A stretch of DNA of 64,000 nucleotides from Ferruginibacter sp050611725 (GTDB lineage Bacteria > Bacteroidota > Bacteroidia > Chitinophagales > Chitinophagaceae), in assembly GCF_050611725.1 (NCBI RefSeq), contig NZ_JBODJB010000001.1, forward strand, positions 1,860,001-1,924,000, read 5' to 3'. Every line of letters starts with the position of its first letter. Position 1 is the first letter of the stretch. A program made the position numbers and the translations under genes. Below are positions 8,693-17,111 of the stretch, piece by piece. The notes beneath the pieces were generated by a model. That model did not search any database, had not been told where the DNA came from, and saw only the letters and a list, made by a program, of their open reading frames with translations.

Positions 8693-9235
8693 ATGAAAAG
8701 TCTTTTTTTAATGTTGATGATCGTACTTTCATTCAACGCCAATGCACAAATTAAAAGTGTGGCTTTACAGGCAAGTGGTTTAACATGCAGCATGTGTAGC
8801 CGGTCTATATTCAAGTCTTTAAAATCACTTGATTTTGTTGATAAGATAGATGCAGATATCAAAACTTCTACTTTTACTATAACATTTAAGCAGGATAGTA
8901 ATGTAGATATTGATAAGCTTAAAAAGAAAGTGGAAGATGCAGGATTCTTTGTTGCTGATCTGAAAGCTACGATACATTTTGATAGTATAGCTGTAGCTAA
9001 CGACAATCATGTAACTGTTGCCGGAAATGTTTTTCATTTTCTCAATGTTAAAGATCAGGTGTTGAATGGAGATAAAACCATAAGGGTAATAGACAAAGGC
9101 TTTGTCTCTGCAAAAGAGTACAAGAAGAATGGAAAGTATACTTTAATGGAATGTTATAAAACGGGTGTAGCCGGTAGCTGTTGCTCAAAAGGCGGACTTG
9201 CAAAAGGTACACGAATATTTCATGTAACAATTTAA
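8693..9235 (+). CDS. second periplasmic HMA-domain protein
   Basis: The 180-aa protein starts at MKSLFLMLMIVLS (ATG 8693), only 4 bp after the previous stop. A Sec signal ending NANAQ is followed by an HMA domain with GLTCSMCSRSIFKSL (C32, C35). Residues about 80-170 form a second, non-HMA part ending with a Cys pair (GSCCSKGG). The longer frame starting inside the previous gene is rejected because it masks the signal peptide. With its neighbours it forms a probable metal-handling operon. Whether it delivers metal to an exporter or senses it cannot be told from the sequence. Confidence 0.8.
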   Translation: MKSLFLMLMIVLSFNANAQIKSVALQASGLTCSMCSRSIFKSLKSLDFVDKIDADIKTSTFTITFKQDSNVDIDKLKKKVEDAGFFVADLKATIHFDSIAVANDNHVTVAGNVFHFLNVKDQVLNGDKTIRVIDKGFVSAKEYKKNGKYTLMECYKTGVAGSCCSKGGLAKGTRIFHVTI

Positions 9236-9241
9236 TTTTAT

Positions 9242-9300
9242 GCCGGGAAGGATAAAAGCCGCTTTAAGATCCAATATTATCGGTTTGTTTTCTTCCCGGC
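9242..9300. other. nested inverted repeat after the HMA genes
   Basis: Outer arms GCCGGGAAG (9242-9250) and CTTCCCGGC (9292-9300) are perfectly complementary. Inside them GGAT pairs with ATCC and AAAG with CTTT, giving a nested hairpin. There is no T-run after the outer stem, so it is not a classic intrinsic terminator. It lies between the second HMA stop and the next start at 9327 and could be a processing or attenuation structure. Confidence 0.55.
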
Positions 9301-9326
9301 TAAATTAATTGATCAATTCGAATTTG

Positions 9327-10130
9327 ATGAAAAGATGTATTATAATTTTATTTATTCTCTTCAGTAATATTTTATCGGCGCAGGAACTGTTTGTATATAC
9401 TGAGCCTGCCAGTAACATGGCCGCTAAAAGCATTGGGATACGAGCCAATACTATGTTTATGAAAAATGTTCATTCAGATAAGAATGAATTTTTTTTGACA
9501 CCCGAATTCATGTGGGGTGTTTCAAAAAAAATAATGATCCATAGCGAGGCTTTTTTCAATAATGCTTCCGGCAAATTTGATGTACAAGGAGCAGGTATAT
9601 ATTTGAAATACAGGTTTTATAGTGAAGATGAAGTGCATAATCATTTCAGACTGGCTGTGTATGGAAGGTACAGTTTGAATAACGGAGCCATACATGATGC
9701 ATACATTAATTTGAATTGTACCAATAGTGGATTTGAAGGAGGTATTGTCGCCACGAAACTGATCAATAAAGTTGCAATCTCGGCAAGCGGATCGTTGATA
9801 CATGCGTTGGATAATGGGAGTAATGCATTTGGCAGCGATTATCGGAATGCAATCAACTATACTTTGTCTCTGGGAAAATTAATGTTGCCAAGAGAATACA
9901 GGAATTATGATCAGCCCAACTTAAACCTGATGGTGGAATTGCTTGGGCAAAATAATCTAGGAAAAAATAAACAGTATTTCTTAGATCTTGCCCCTTCATT
10001 ACAACTCATTTTAAAAAGCAGGATGAGGTTGGATGCAGGATACAGATTTCCTTTGTCAGATAAATCAAACAGAGCAACTCCTAATAGTGTATTGTTGAGA
10101 TTTGAGTATAATTTATTTAACGTTTATTAA
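9327..10130 (+). CDS. probable outer-membrane beta-barrel protein of the metal/thiol cluster
   Basis: The 267-aa product starts at MKRCIIILFILFSNILSAQ (ATG 9327, preferred over a TTG at 9309 because the signal then begins at residue 1). The mature part is a run of beta-strands (KIMIHSEAFFNN, GAGIYLKYRFYSED, FRLAVYGRYSLNN) and ends in LLRFEYNLFNVY, an aromatic barrel terminus. A protein of this kind commonly follows HMA or HYC_CC_PP genes in Bacteroidota, but I do not recognise a named family. The next gene starts 55 bp downstream, suggesting co-transcription. Confidence 0.65.
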   Translation: MKRCIIILFILFSNILSAQELFVYTEPASNMAAKSIGIRANTMFMKNVHSDKNEFFLTPEFMWGVSKKIMIHSEAFFNNASGKFDVQGAGIYLKYRFYSEDEVHNHFRLAVYGRYSLNNGAIHDAYINLNCTNSGFEGGIVATKLINKVAISASGSLIHALDNGSNAFGSDYRNAINYTLSLGKLMLPREYRNYDQPNLNLMVELLGQNNLGKNKQYFLDLAPSLQLILKSRMRLDAGYRFPLSDKSNRATPNSVLLRFEYNLFNVY

Positions 10131-10185
10131 TGAGCCGGTTTCTGAAATTTATAGTATCATTGTTCAAGAAGAAAAATTGTTGCGA

Positions 10186-10668
10186 ATGAAAAAAATATTT
10201 GCTGTAATTGCGTTTGTGTTATTTGCACAGTTCCTCTTTGCTCAGGTTGGTATTGGTGGCGCAGCGCCTGAGATCAGTTTGCCGAATACAAAAGATAGTA
10301 TCATTAATCTTTCCTCTCTCAAAGGAAAGATAGTATTACTGGATTTTTGGGCCAGTTGGTGTGTGCCGTGCAGAAAGTCTAACAGAGAGTTAGGCGTTTT
10401 GTATAAAAAATATAAGGAAAAAGGTTTTGAAGTGTATGCGGTATCGTTAGATCATAAAGAATCGGATTGGAAAAAAGCAATAAAAAAAGATAATATCACT
10501 TACGCTCAGGTGAATGATAAACAGGGTGTCTACTCTAAAATAGCAGATACTTACGGTGTATCTGAGATCCCTTCTTCTTTTTTAATAGATACAGATGGCA
10601 CCATACTGGCAATCAATTTAGAGACAAAGGAATTGCAAGAAATGCTTGATCAGCTCTTACAGCGTTAA
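10186..10668 (+). CDS. TlpA-like periplasmic thiol-disulfide oxidoreductase
   Basis: The 160-aa protein (start ATG 10186, signal MKKIFAVIAFVLFAQFLFAQ) has a single thioredoxin fold of the AhpC-TSA/TlpA type. The active site is FWASWCVPCRKS with C59 and C62. The cis-proline loop (VSEIPSSFLIDTDG) and the second strand pair are intact, and there is no N-terminal DUF4369 extension as in longer family members. Such proteins keep periplasmic Cys reduced, which fits the Cys-rich metal proteins encoded just upstream. The 3' end overlaps the convergent LuxE-like gene by 12 bp. Confidence 0.88.
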   Translation: MKKIFAVIAFVLFAQFLFAQVGIGGAAPEISLPNTKDSIINLSSLKGKIVLLDFWASWCVPCRKSNRELGVLYKKYKEKGFEVYAVSLDHKESDWKKAIKKDNITYAQVNDKQGVYSKIADTYGVSEIPSSFLIDTDGTILAINLETKELQEMLDQLLQR

Positions 10669-11667
10669 TAAGCTACATCCTCGTATATCGCTATTGTCTA
10701 ATCTTCCCAAAATTTCAAAACTATCATCGCTGTATAATTTTCCTGCATCATCAGTAGCGATAAATGCACAGGAGTGAATATTTGCAAGGTCAATAATGTT
10801 AACAGCGCCAGAGATCGGTCCATTCTTTTTGCCTGCACTAATAATTAATGGATCATCTTCTTCTCTGATCAAAATTTTCATCCATGGAGGACAATTGAAA
10901 ATTCCATCGCCTTTGGAATAAGCCTGGCTTAATAATTCCGTCATGCCATATTCCGAATGAATTTTACTTACAGAAAAAGCGTTACATAAAATATGGTGCA
11001 CTTCGGTTCTTGTTAATTCTTCTCTCCGGCCCTTCATGCCGCCGGTTTCCATTATCGTTGTATGCTGCAGCGGCATGGGAAATTGTTCTGCAAAATCTAT
11101 CAGTGCAAATGTTGCACCGAGTAGCAATGTTTTTTGTTTTGCTGCTTCAAGTTGTAATAACGTATTGCGTAATGCATCAAGATTGTGCAAATAGAAGCCA
11201 CTTAGAGGGTTGTTGCTTTTTTGTATCAGTTTATCAGCCATCATTACAAGAGAAGAATTTGCTCTTTCCAGATAGGAGGGTAGTAGTGCAATGATACAAT
11301 AGTCAGCCCCATAAAACATGTCAAATGCTTTAGTAAAGCTTTCTTCATACAATGAAATATCTTTTACAAAATGTTTGCTGTTGATGCTGGTTGTGGTGCC
11401 ACTGCTTTCAAAAATTACAGCCGGTTCAAATTCGGTTGTTTTTACAATATGCGATTTGAATAAACTGATCGGTAAGAATGGTATCTGCTCAATTCTTGTA
11501 ACTGAAGCCCCTTCAATATGACGTAGGCGGCAATACTGATTGTAAAGAGTATTGTGCTCGAATTGGAACTGAAATAAAGCCAAAGCTGTTTCCGAGAAAT
11601 TGTGTTCGGAAACAGAAAATATTTTATCTGTAAAGTCGGTATCTTTAACAGCAGTATTCAATTTCAA
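10657..11667 (-). CDS. LuxE-like acyl-protein synthetase / acyl-activating enzyme
   Basis: The 336-aa product resembles the LuxE/PaaK branch of the adenylate-forming superfamily, which activates a carboxylic acid with ATP. The N-terminal region has FxFQFEHNxxYxxYCR and IPFLPISLFK typical of LuxE-like proteins. The phosphate loop is FESSGTTTS (about residues 87-95), and HSEYGMTELLSQAY (about 237-250) matches the family Y-G-x-T-E motif. The C-terminal lid domain of full-length acyl-CoA ligases is missing, as is normal for this group. No luciferase genes are nearby. In Bacteroidota such genes often sit near surface-polymer or pigment functions. The substrate is unknown. Confidence 0.8.
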   Translation of the reverse strand: MKLNTAVKDTDFTDKIFSVSEHNFSETALALFQFQFEHNTLYNQYCRLRHIEGASVTRIEQIPFLPISLFKSHIVKTTEFEPAVIFESSGTTTSINSKHFVKDISLYEESFTKAFDMFYGADYCIIALLPSYLERANSSLVMMADKLIQKSNNPLSGFYLHNLDALRNTLLQLEAAKQKTLLLGATFALIDFAEQFPMPLQHTTIMETGGMKGRREELTRTEVHHILCNAFSVSKIHSEYGMTELLSQAYSKGDGIFNCPPWMKILIREEDDPLIISAGKKNGPISGAVNIIDLANIHSCAFIATDDAGKLYSDDSFEILGRLDNSDIRGCSLLTL

Positions 11668-11671
11668 TCAT

Positions 11672-11679
11672 TAAATTTG
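11672..11679 (+). promoter_or_regulatory. candidate -7 box (TAAATTTG) that places the lipoprotein start
   Basis: TAAATTTG matches TAnnTTTG. Transcription would begin near 11685-11687, inside or past the ATG at 11684, which favours the ATG at 11696 and a near-leaderless mRNA. No clear -33 element is seen. Confidence 0.4.
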
Positions 11680-11695
11680 TAATATGGGTACAAAG

Positions 11696-12136
11696 ATGCG
11701 ATACACAATTATAATTGCCATATTTAGTTTTGTTTTTATTGCTTGTAGTAAAGATAAATTCACTACAAAGCCGCAATTGACATTTAAATCGGCCAATACA
11801 AATGTTGTTGAAAAGGAAAATGTATTAGAGTTTACTTTGGATTTTACCGATGAAGAAGGTGATATTGATAGCTTGTTTATGTTTAAAATAACAAAGAATT
11901 GTTCACTTAGCGATCTAAAGGATAGTAGTGAAATCACGGCATCTCTTCCAAGAGTAAAAAAACAACGAGGAGATTTGATCGTTACTTATAAAAATGCGGT
12001 TAATGCATTTCCTTACCTGCCTTGTTATCCTTTGTGTACAGAAAATGATACTTGTTACTTCCGATTTGTTTTAATGGATAAAGCAAAGAATAAAAGCGAT
12101 ACATTGAATACCGGACAAATTGTAATCATTAAATAA
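11696..12136 (+). CDS. hypothetical lipoprotein
   Basis: The 146-aa product (MRYTIIIAIFSFVFIAC) has a lipoprotein signal with the lipid-attached Cys at residue 17 followed by SKDK, a typical Bacteroidota outer-membrane-targeting context. The mature part is a single beta-rich domain with LEFTLDFTDEEGDIDSLFMFKI, reminiscent of a small Ig-like or cadherin-like fold, and later CYPLCTENDTCYFRF, which could form two disulfides. An ATG four codons earlier (11684) is possible. I do not recognise the family. It diverges from the LuxE-like gene, and the UbiA-like gene begins 8 bp downstream, suggesting a two-gene operon. Confidence 0.7.
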   Translation: MRYTIIIAIFSFVFIACSKDKFTTKPQLTFKSANTNVVEKENVLEFTLDFTDEEGDIDSLFMFKITKNCSLSDLKDSSEITASLPRVKKQRGDLIVTYKNAVNAFPYLPCYPLCTENDTCYFRFVLMDKAKNKSDTLNTGQIVIIK

Positions 12137-12144
12137 AATCTTTT

Positions 12145-12978
12145 TTGAAAAAGATTTTTCAATTCATCTTATCTCATTCTATTTTTATTGCATTCTGTGC
12201 TGCTGGTCTGGTAGTACAAACTTTTCAATTATTGCATCAACCAATTGATCTTGCGATCATAGCATTTGTGTTTTTTGCAACGCTCTGTAGTTATAATTTT
12301 TATTGGCTACTCAGTAAAAAAATGTTTGGCACTGTTTTTTACAATGCCATCTTTTTTAAGAAAGAATTCGGCAAACTTATTTTATTGGGAATTGCTTGTA
12401 TAGGAATGTTGGTATGTTATTTTTTATCATCCATTAGCTTATGGAATATTTTACCCGGTTTTGTACTGACATGCTTATACGCATTGCCTTTATTACCCCT
12501 TAAAGCACTGGCCTTTACAAAAAGGCTGGGTATATTAAAAACATTGATATTGGCATTTACCTGGGCATATGTAACTGTATATGTCCCAATAAACAAATCC
12601 TTTGGAGAATCAACAGATTCCGATCTGTTCATCCTTACACATCGGTTTTTATTTATGCTAATGCTTTGCATTATTTTTGATAGCAGAGATAGTGCGATTG
12701 ATAAAATAAGAGGTATGCATAGTCTGACCACAGATATTTCTAAACGAGTATTGATATATCTGGTAGCTATCGTATTTATGGCACTGTTTGCGGCAGTTCT
12801 GTTATACGAACATTTTGATATTTCAGTAGATCAGTCAATTGCATTGCAGGTTTCAACTATTGCCCTGTTGATCACTTTTTATTTTTCTACAAAAAAACAG
12901 GGCTATTTCTTTTATTATTTTATGGTAGACGGAATGATGTTATTTTCGTCAATCGCAACTTATATAGCAAGTATTTAA
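12145..12978 (+). CDS. UbiA-like multi-pass membrane protein
   Basis: The 277-aa protein has about eight membrane segments and starts with TTG 8 bp after the lipoprotein stop. The order of segments and the loop DSRDSAIDKIRGMHSLTT (about residues 173-190) resemble the second Asp-rich motif of UbiA-family prenyltransferases (DxRDxxxDxxxG). The first Asp-rich motif (NDxxDxxxD) is not recognisable: the corresponding loop reads LCSYNFYWLLSKK. It may therefore use a different donor or have lost prenyltransferase activity. Proteins of this kind are usual in Bacteroidota and typically annotated only as hypothetical or UbiA-like. The substrate is unknown. Confidence 0.6.
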   Translation: MKKIFQFILSHSIFIAFCAAGLVVQTFQLLHQPIDLAIIAFVFFATLCSYNFYWLLSKKMFGTVFYNAIFFKKEFGKLILLGIACIGMLVCYFLSSISLWNILPGFVLTCLYALPLLPLKALAFTKRLGILKTLILAFTWAYVTVYVPINKSFGESTDSDLFILTHRFLFMLMLCIIFDSRDSAIDKIRGMHSLTTDISKRVLIYLVAIVFMALFAAVLLYEHFDISVDQSIALQVSTIALLITFYFSTKKQGYFFYYFMVDGMMLFSSIATYIASI

Positions 12979-13002
12979 TATTTTTGATTTCAAATTTTTA
13001 TT

Positions 13003-14109
13003 ATGGCAAAAGCAAAAAAGGTAAAAAGTATTCTTACAGAAAAGAGTTACGAGTTTTTAAAGAATTATATAAACAATCCTTCCCCAACGGGTTTTGAAAG
13101 CAGCGGACAAAAAATGTGGCTTGAATATGTAAAGCCGTTCACGGATAGTTTTTTTACTGATCCTTATGGAACTGCGGTAGGAGTAATCAATCCCGATGCT
13201 CCATTTAAAGTTGTTATAGAAGCACATGCAGATGAGATCAGCTGGTTTGTGAACTATATATCTCCGGAAGGGTTGATCTATTTAAAACGTAATGGTGGTG
13301 TAGATCATCAAATTGCACCATCGATGAGGGTTTTGATACATGGCAAAAAAGGCCCTGTAAAAGCAGTATTTGGCTGGCCTGCCATACACACTCGTTTACA
13401 AAACCCTGAGGCTAAAGAACCACAACCAAAAGTTGATAACCTGTTTTTAGATTGTGGTGCAAGAAGTAAGAAAGATGTGGAAGCATTAGGTGTTCACATT
13501 GGAGCTGTTGCTACTTATGAAGATGGCTATGAAGAATTGAGCTACGGTCATTTGATCGGAAGAGCATTTGACAACCGCATTGGTGGTTTTATGATTGCCG
13601 AAGTTGCAAGATTATTAAAAGAAAATAAAAAGAAATTGCCTTATGGTTTGTATATAGTGAACGCAGTACAGGAAGAAATTGGTTTAAGAGGAGCAGAGAT
13701 GATTGCCCGTAGAATAAAACCAAATGTAGCCATCATTACCGATGTAACGCATGATACTTCTACACCAATGATCAGTAAGATCATTCAAGGCGAAACGGTT
13801 TGCGGTAAAGGCCCTTCACTGACCTTTGGTCCGGCGGTGCATAACAAATTATTGGATGTTGTACAAAATGTTGCAGAGAAAACCAAGATTCCTGTTCAGT
13901 TGCACACCGTAAGCAGAAGCACCGGCACCGATACGGATTCATTTGCCTATGCAAACGATGGTTGTCCTTCTGTATTGATCTCAATCCCATTGCGTTATAT
14001 GCATACTACAGTTGAAATGTTGCATAAAGACGATGTGGAGAATACAATTAAGTTAATGTACGAGACTTTACTAACGTTAACGCCTAAAACAAATTTGAGT
14101 TACTTTTAA
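13003..14109 (+). CDS. M42 family metallo-aminopeptidase
   Basis: The 368-aa product is a dinuclear-metal aminopeptidase of the M42 (FrvX/YsdC, TET-like) family that trims peptides in the cytoplasm. Visible active-site elements in order are EAHADEI (metal His and Asp, about residue 68), RAFDNRIGG (bridging Asp, about 188), VQEEIGLRGA (catalytic Glu pair, about 222-224), TDVTHDT (about 247-253) and the late MHTTVEM (metal His, about 342). The dodecamer-forming insert is present as a PDZ-like region after residue 75. There is no signal peptide. It is followed by a strong terminator shared with the convergent zinc-ribbon gene. Confidence 0.92.
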   Translation: MAKAKKVKSILTEKSYEFLKNYINNPSPTGFESSGQKMWLEYVKPFTDSFFTDPYGTAVGVINPDAPFKVVIEAHADEISWFVNYISPEGLIYLKRNGGVDHQIAPSMRVLIHGKKGPVKAVFGWPAIHTRLQNPEAKEPQPKVDNLFLDCGARSKKDVEALGVHIGAVATYEDGYEELSYGHLIGRAFDNRIGGFMIAEVARLLKENKKKLPYGLYIVNAVQEEIGLRGAEMIARRIKPNVAIITDVTHDTSTPMISKIIQGETVCGKGPSLTFGPAVHNKLLDVVQNVAEKTKIPVQLHTVSRSTGTDTDSFAYANDGCPSVLISIPLRYMHTTVEMLHKDDVENTIKLMYETLLTLTPKTNLSYF

Positions 14110-14128
14110 TTGTGCAAATTATTATTGA

Positions 14129-14155
14129 GAGCCTCCTTTATGGGAGGCTTTTTTA
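14129..14155. terminator. bidirectional intrinsic terminator between the M42 and zinc-ribbon genes
   Basis: AGCCTCC pairs with GGAGGCT around a short loop and is followed by TTTTTT. It lies 20 bp past the M42 stop and abuts the stop of the convergent gene. Confidence 0.8.
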
Positions 14156-14389
14156 TTTTACAATAGTCGTTTTGTTGCAAAAGAAGCACCACCAATATTC
14201 CATAGTCTTATCCTGCAATAGCCCTTCTGTTTTACGTTTACAGTCAGAGCACTCCTGGATTTTAGTTTCATCTTCATAAGCATGGTAACCACATTCGTCG
14301 CACCTCCATTGAGTTAATGGGCTTTCTTCTTCGTCAAAATACCAAGTAAAAGAATCTGATTTACAAGATGGACATATTTGAGTAGCCAT
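14153..14389 (-). CDS. small double zinc-ribbon protein
   Basis: The 78-aa protein contains four CxxC pairs: CPSC (residues 6-9), CDEC, CSDC and CFFC. They are spaced as two zinc ribbons in tandem, and the rest is acidic and aromatic. Such small zinc ribbons usually contact nucleic acid or partner proteins, but I do not recognise a named family. The FMN reductase gene begins upstream on the same strand 24 bp away, so the two may be co-transcribed. Confidence 0.75.
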   Translation of the reverse strand: MATQICPSCKSDSFTWYFDEEESPLTQWRCDECGYHAYEDETKIQECSDCKRKTEGLLQDKTMEYWWCFFCNKTTIVK

Positions 14390-14413
14390 TAAATATTTTT
14401 TAAAATAATGTTT

Positions 14414-14971
14414 TTATATCATCTTCCCCTTCGCCTCAACACACCACAACAACTCACTCACAAAACCAGCCGCTCTTTTATCAACACCTGCTTTATCAAC
14501 CGGGTTGCCTTCTTCATCAAATGAGTCATGTACTTTTGGAACAGGGAACATGGCAGGCACTGTCCATGCTCTTATTTTCCAGAGAGAGAATTGCAAAGAG
14601 GTGATTACTTGTGTACCACCGAATACTCCGTCTGATACAGTTGAGATGGCGATTGGTTTACGTCGCCATTCATCATACAAAAGATCTACCACATTTTTTA
14701 ATGCAGCAGGATAGCCGCCATTGTACTCAGGCGTAACAATGATAACGCCATTTGCAGCTTTTATTTTTTCTGCAAACTCAATTGTTGCAGGAGTGGGGTT
14801 GGGTTGTAATCTCAATCTTTCATCGAACAAAGGAAAATTATACTCCTTTAGGTCAAGTATTTCAACTGTTGCAAGATTATTTGTTTCAATGTATTTTTTT
14901 AGATAGAGTGCTACTCTATGACTGTTTCTGCCTGTTCTTACACTGGCTGATATAATAGCGATATGTGGCAT
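14414..14971 (-). CDS. NADPH-dependent FMN reductase
   Basis: The 185-aa flavodoxin-like oxidoreductase uses NAD(P)H to reduce FMN or quinone-like acceptors in the cytoplasm. Family features are the N-terminal phosphate loop SASVRTGRNSHRVA (about residues 8-21), the isoalloxazine loop TPEYNGGYPAALKNVVD (about 100-116) and the third loop STVSDGVFGGTQV. Length is normal for the family. The physiological acceptor cannot be predicted. Confidence 0.9.
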   Translation of the reverse strand: MPHIAIISASVRTGRNSHRVALYLKKYIETNNLATVEILDLKEYNFPLFDERLRLQPNPTPATIEFAEKIKAANGVIIVTPEYNGGYPAALKNVVDLLYDEWRRKPIAISTVSDGVFGGTQVITSLQFSLWKIRAWTVPAMFPVPKVHDSFDEEGNPVDKAGVDKRAAGFVSELLWCVEAKGKMI

Positions 14972-15014
14972 ATGTGTTTAATTATCAAGTTAAAAGGATA
15001 AGAAAATTAATACT

Positions 15015-15022
15015 TATTTTTG
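15015..15022 (+). promoter_or_regulatory. candidate -7 box (TATTTTTG) for the GH99-like gene
   Basis: The sequence matches TAnnTTTG, 20 bp before the ATG at 15042. No convincing -33 element is present. Confidence 0.35.
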
Positions 15023-15041
15023 ATAATACAATCGTCTTGCT

Positions 15042-17102
15042 ATGTCTTATATAAGAAAACTGTCTTTATTAGTGTCTTTCTGTTATGTGTGTATGTCTGT
15101 GCAATCACAGATTGCTCCTGTGGCACAAACGATCGTTGGGAAAACGATATGCGGTTATCAGGGGTGGTTCAGTTGTTATGGAGATGGTTCTCCGGTGGCC
15201 AGATGGTTTCACTGGTCAAACGGAACATACCAAAGCAATGCAGGAGCTCCGGCACCTGGAGCTATTAAATTTGAAGCTTACCCTGCTATCGATGAATACA
15301 ATGCCGGCTCTTTATTCCAAACCAATCTGGGTAATTTCGGGGATGGTAGTTCGGCCAAATTATTTTCTTCTTACAAGGCCGATGTAATAGAAACGCATTT
15401 CAGGTGGATGAAACAACACGAGATTGATGGGGTAGCGTTGCAGCGTTTTATCAGTGAAACATTTGATGGTGTGTTTAAATTGAATAGAGATAGTATAACG
15501 GCAAGGGTTAAACGTTCGGCCGAAGCCAATCAAAGAGTATTTTATTTGATGTACGATATCAGTGGATTAGATGCAACTAAATTTGATTCTTTAAAGACAG
15601 ATTGGCAAAATAATATGATTGCCAAATTGAATATCACTTCTTCTCCGTATTATTTGCATCAAGGTGGTAAGCCGGTGGTTTGTATATGGGGATTGGGTTT
15701 TACGGATAGGCAAGGTGATGCGACTCAATCGTTAGATGTGATCAACTGGTTTAAGGCAAATGGATGTTATGTTGTTGGTGGCGTTCCTACCAACTGGCGT
15801 ACAAGTTCAGGAGATTCTAAAGCAGGGTTTACAAATGTGTACAATCAATATGATATGATATCTCCTTGGAGTGTAGGTAGATTTGCGGATAGTATTGGTA
15901 CTGATAATTTCAAGACAAATTATTTGATCCCCGATCTGGCTTATTGCAATAGTAATAATATCCTGTATCAACCGGTTGTATTCCCGGGCTTTGCATGGTC
16001 TAACTGGAACGGAGGTTCGAAAAATCAGATTCCAAGAAATAAGGGCGAGTTTATGTGGAGGCAGGTGTATAATATCAAACAGTCCGGTATCGGTAATATG
16101 TATGTTGCTATGTTTGATGAATATGATGAAGGAACAGCTATTACTAAAATGGCGGATAGTTATTATTCCATTCCAACCAATCAATATTTTTTAACCACCA
16201 GTGCAGATGGTACTTATCTCTCTTCGGATTTTTATATGCGATTAACAGGAAAAGCTACAAAAGCGATCAGGGATGAGGAACCAATTACAAAATACGTGAC
16301 CATTCCTTATTCGGTTGGTCCCATGTGGTTTAGAACAAGTTTTGAGAAAACATTTGATGCAGCACCCAACTGGACCGATTCTCAGGAGCCAAGCATTCCT
16401 GCTGTAAATATCGGAGGTATAGGTGGTGGAGGTAATCCTGAGTGTGGTGTTGTTACCGGAGAGATAACACAGCATATTGGAACAAATGCTATACGTTTTT
16501 CAGGTAGAGATAATTCTGCAACATCTTCTTATATCTATTTCAGAACATTTAGTGTAAACATTCCTGTTGATCTGAATACGGATCTGAGTTTCTGGACATA
16601 TCCGCAACAAAATTTGTCAAGATATGTATCAATAGATCTGCTGTTGAGTGATGGCACAAGATTACAAGATTATCCTGCAATAGATACAAATGGTTTATCC
16701 ATGCATCCAAGTACACCGAGGGGCACATTAAATACATGGAACAAAACTACCTCACATATCGGCACATGGCTGAACGGAAAAACAATTACCAAAATAATGA
16801 TTGCATACGATCATCCTGCGGAAACAGGCGATTTTAGGGGGTATGTTGATGATATTTCCATTTATCAGGCTAACAGTACCGTATATACGTTTATTGGTAA
16901 TGGTAATTGGAATGTACCTTCTAATTGGTTAAACAACAATATGCCTCCGGCAGATCTGACCGGCGGTATTATATATATTGATCCTGTTATCGAAGGGGAG
17001 TGTATATTGAATATTACACAACATTTAAGAGACGGGAATAAATTGATTGTAAATCCTAATAAAAAATTCAGACTGACTGAAAGGCTTGAGATCAAAAATT
17101 AA
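15042..17102 (+). CDS. secreted GH99/GH71-like glycoside hydrolase
   Basis: The 686-aa secreted protein has a signal ending VQSQ (about residue 23). The N-terminal 400 residues match the GH71/99-like (beta/alpha)8 group annotated in many Bacteroidota: VGKTICGYQGWFSCYGDGSP, RWFHWSNG, HFRWMKQHEIDGVALQRFI, VFYLMYDISGLD, KPVVCIWGLGF, and MYVAMFDEYDEGTAI near residues 355-370. GH99 members cleave alpha-mannosides from the interior, but related proteins are uncharacterised. A beta-sandwich module (about 430-600) follows. The last 75 residues form a module (TFIGNGNWNVPSNW ... ECILNITQ) shared with the PL9-like protein at 33944-36382. That tail may be a sorting or binding module; it does not look like a known T9SS signal. 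Confidence 0.8.
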   Translation: MSYIRKLSLLVSFCYVCMSVQSQIAPVAQTIVGKTICGYQGWFSCYGDGSPVARWFHWSNGTYQSNAGAPAPGAIKFEAYPAIDEYNAGSLFQTNLGNFGDGSSAKLFSSYKADVIETHFRWMKQHEIDGVALQRFISETFDGVFKLNRDSITARVKRSAEANQRVFYLMYDISGLDATKFDSLKTDWQNNMIAKLNITSSPYYLHQGGKPVVCIWGLGFTDRQGDATQSLDVINWFKANGCYVVGGVPTNWRTSSGDSKAGFTNVYNQYDMISPWSVGRFADSIGTDNFKTNYLIPDLAYCNSNNILYQPVVFPGFAWSNWNGGSKNQIPRNKGEFMWRQVYNIKQSGIGNMYVAMFDEYDEGTAITKMADSYYSIPTNQYFLTTSADGTYLSSDFYMRLTGKATKAIRDEEPITKYVTIPYSVGPMWFRTSFEKTFDAAPNWTDSQEPSIPAVNIGGIGGGGNPECGVVTGEITQHIGTNAIRFSGRDNSATSSYIYFRTFSVNIPVDLNTDLSFWTYPQQNLSRYVSIDLLLSDGTRLQDYPAIDTNGLSMHPSTPRGTLNTWNKTTSHIGTWLNGKTITKIMIAYDHPAETGDFRGYVDDISIYQANSTVYTFIGNGNWNVPSNWLNNNMPPADLTGGIIYIDPVIEGECILNITQHLRDGNKLIVNPNKKFRLTERLEIKN

Positions 17103-17111
17103 TTGTGAACT

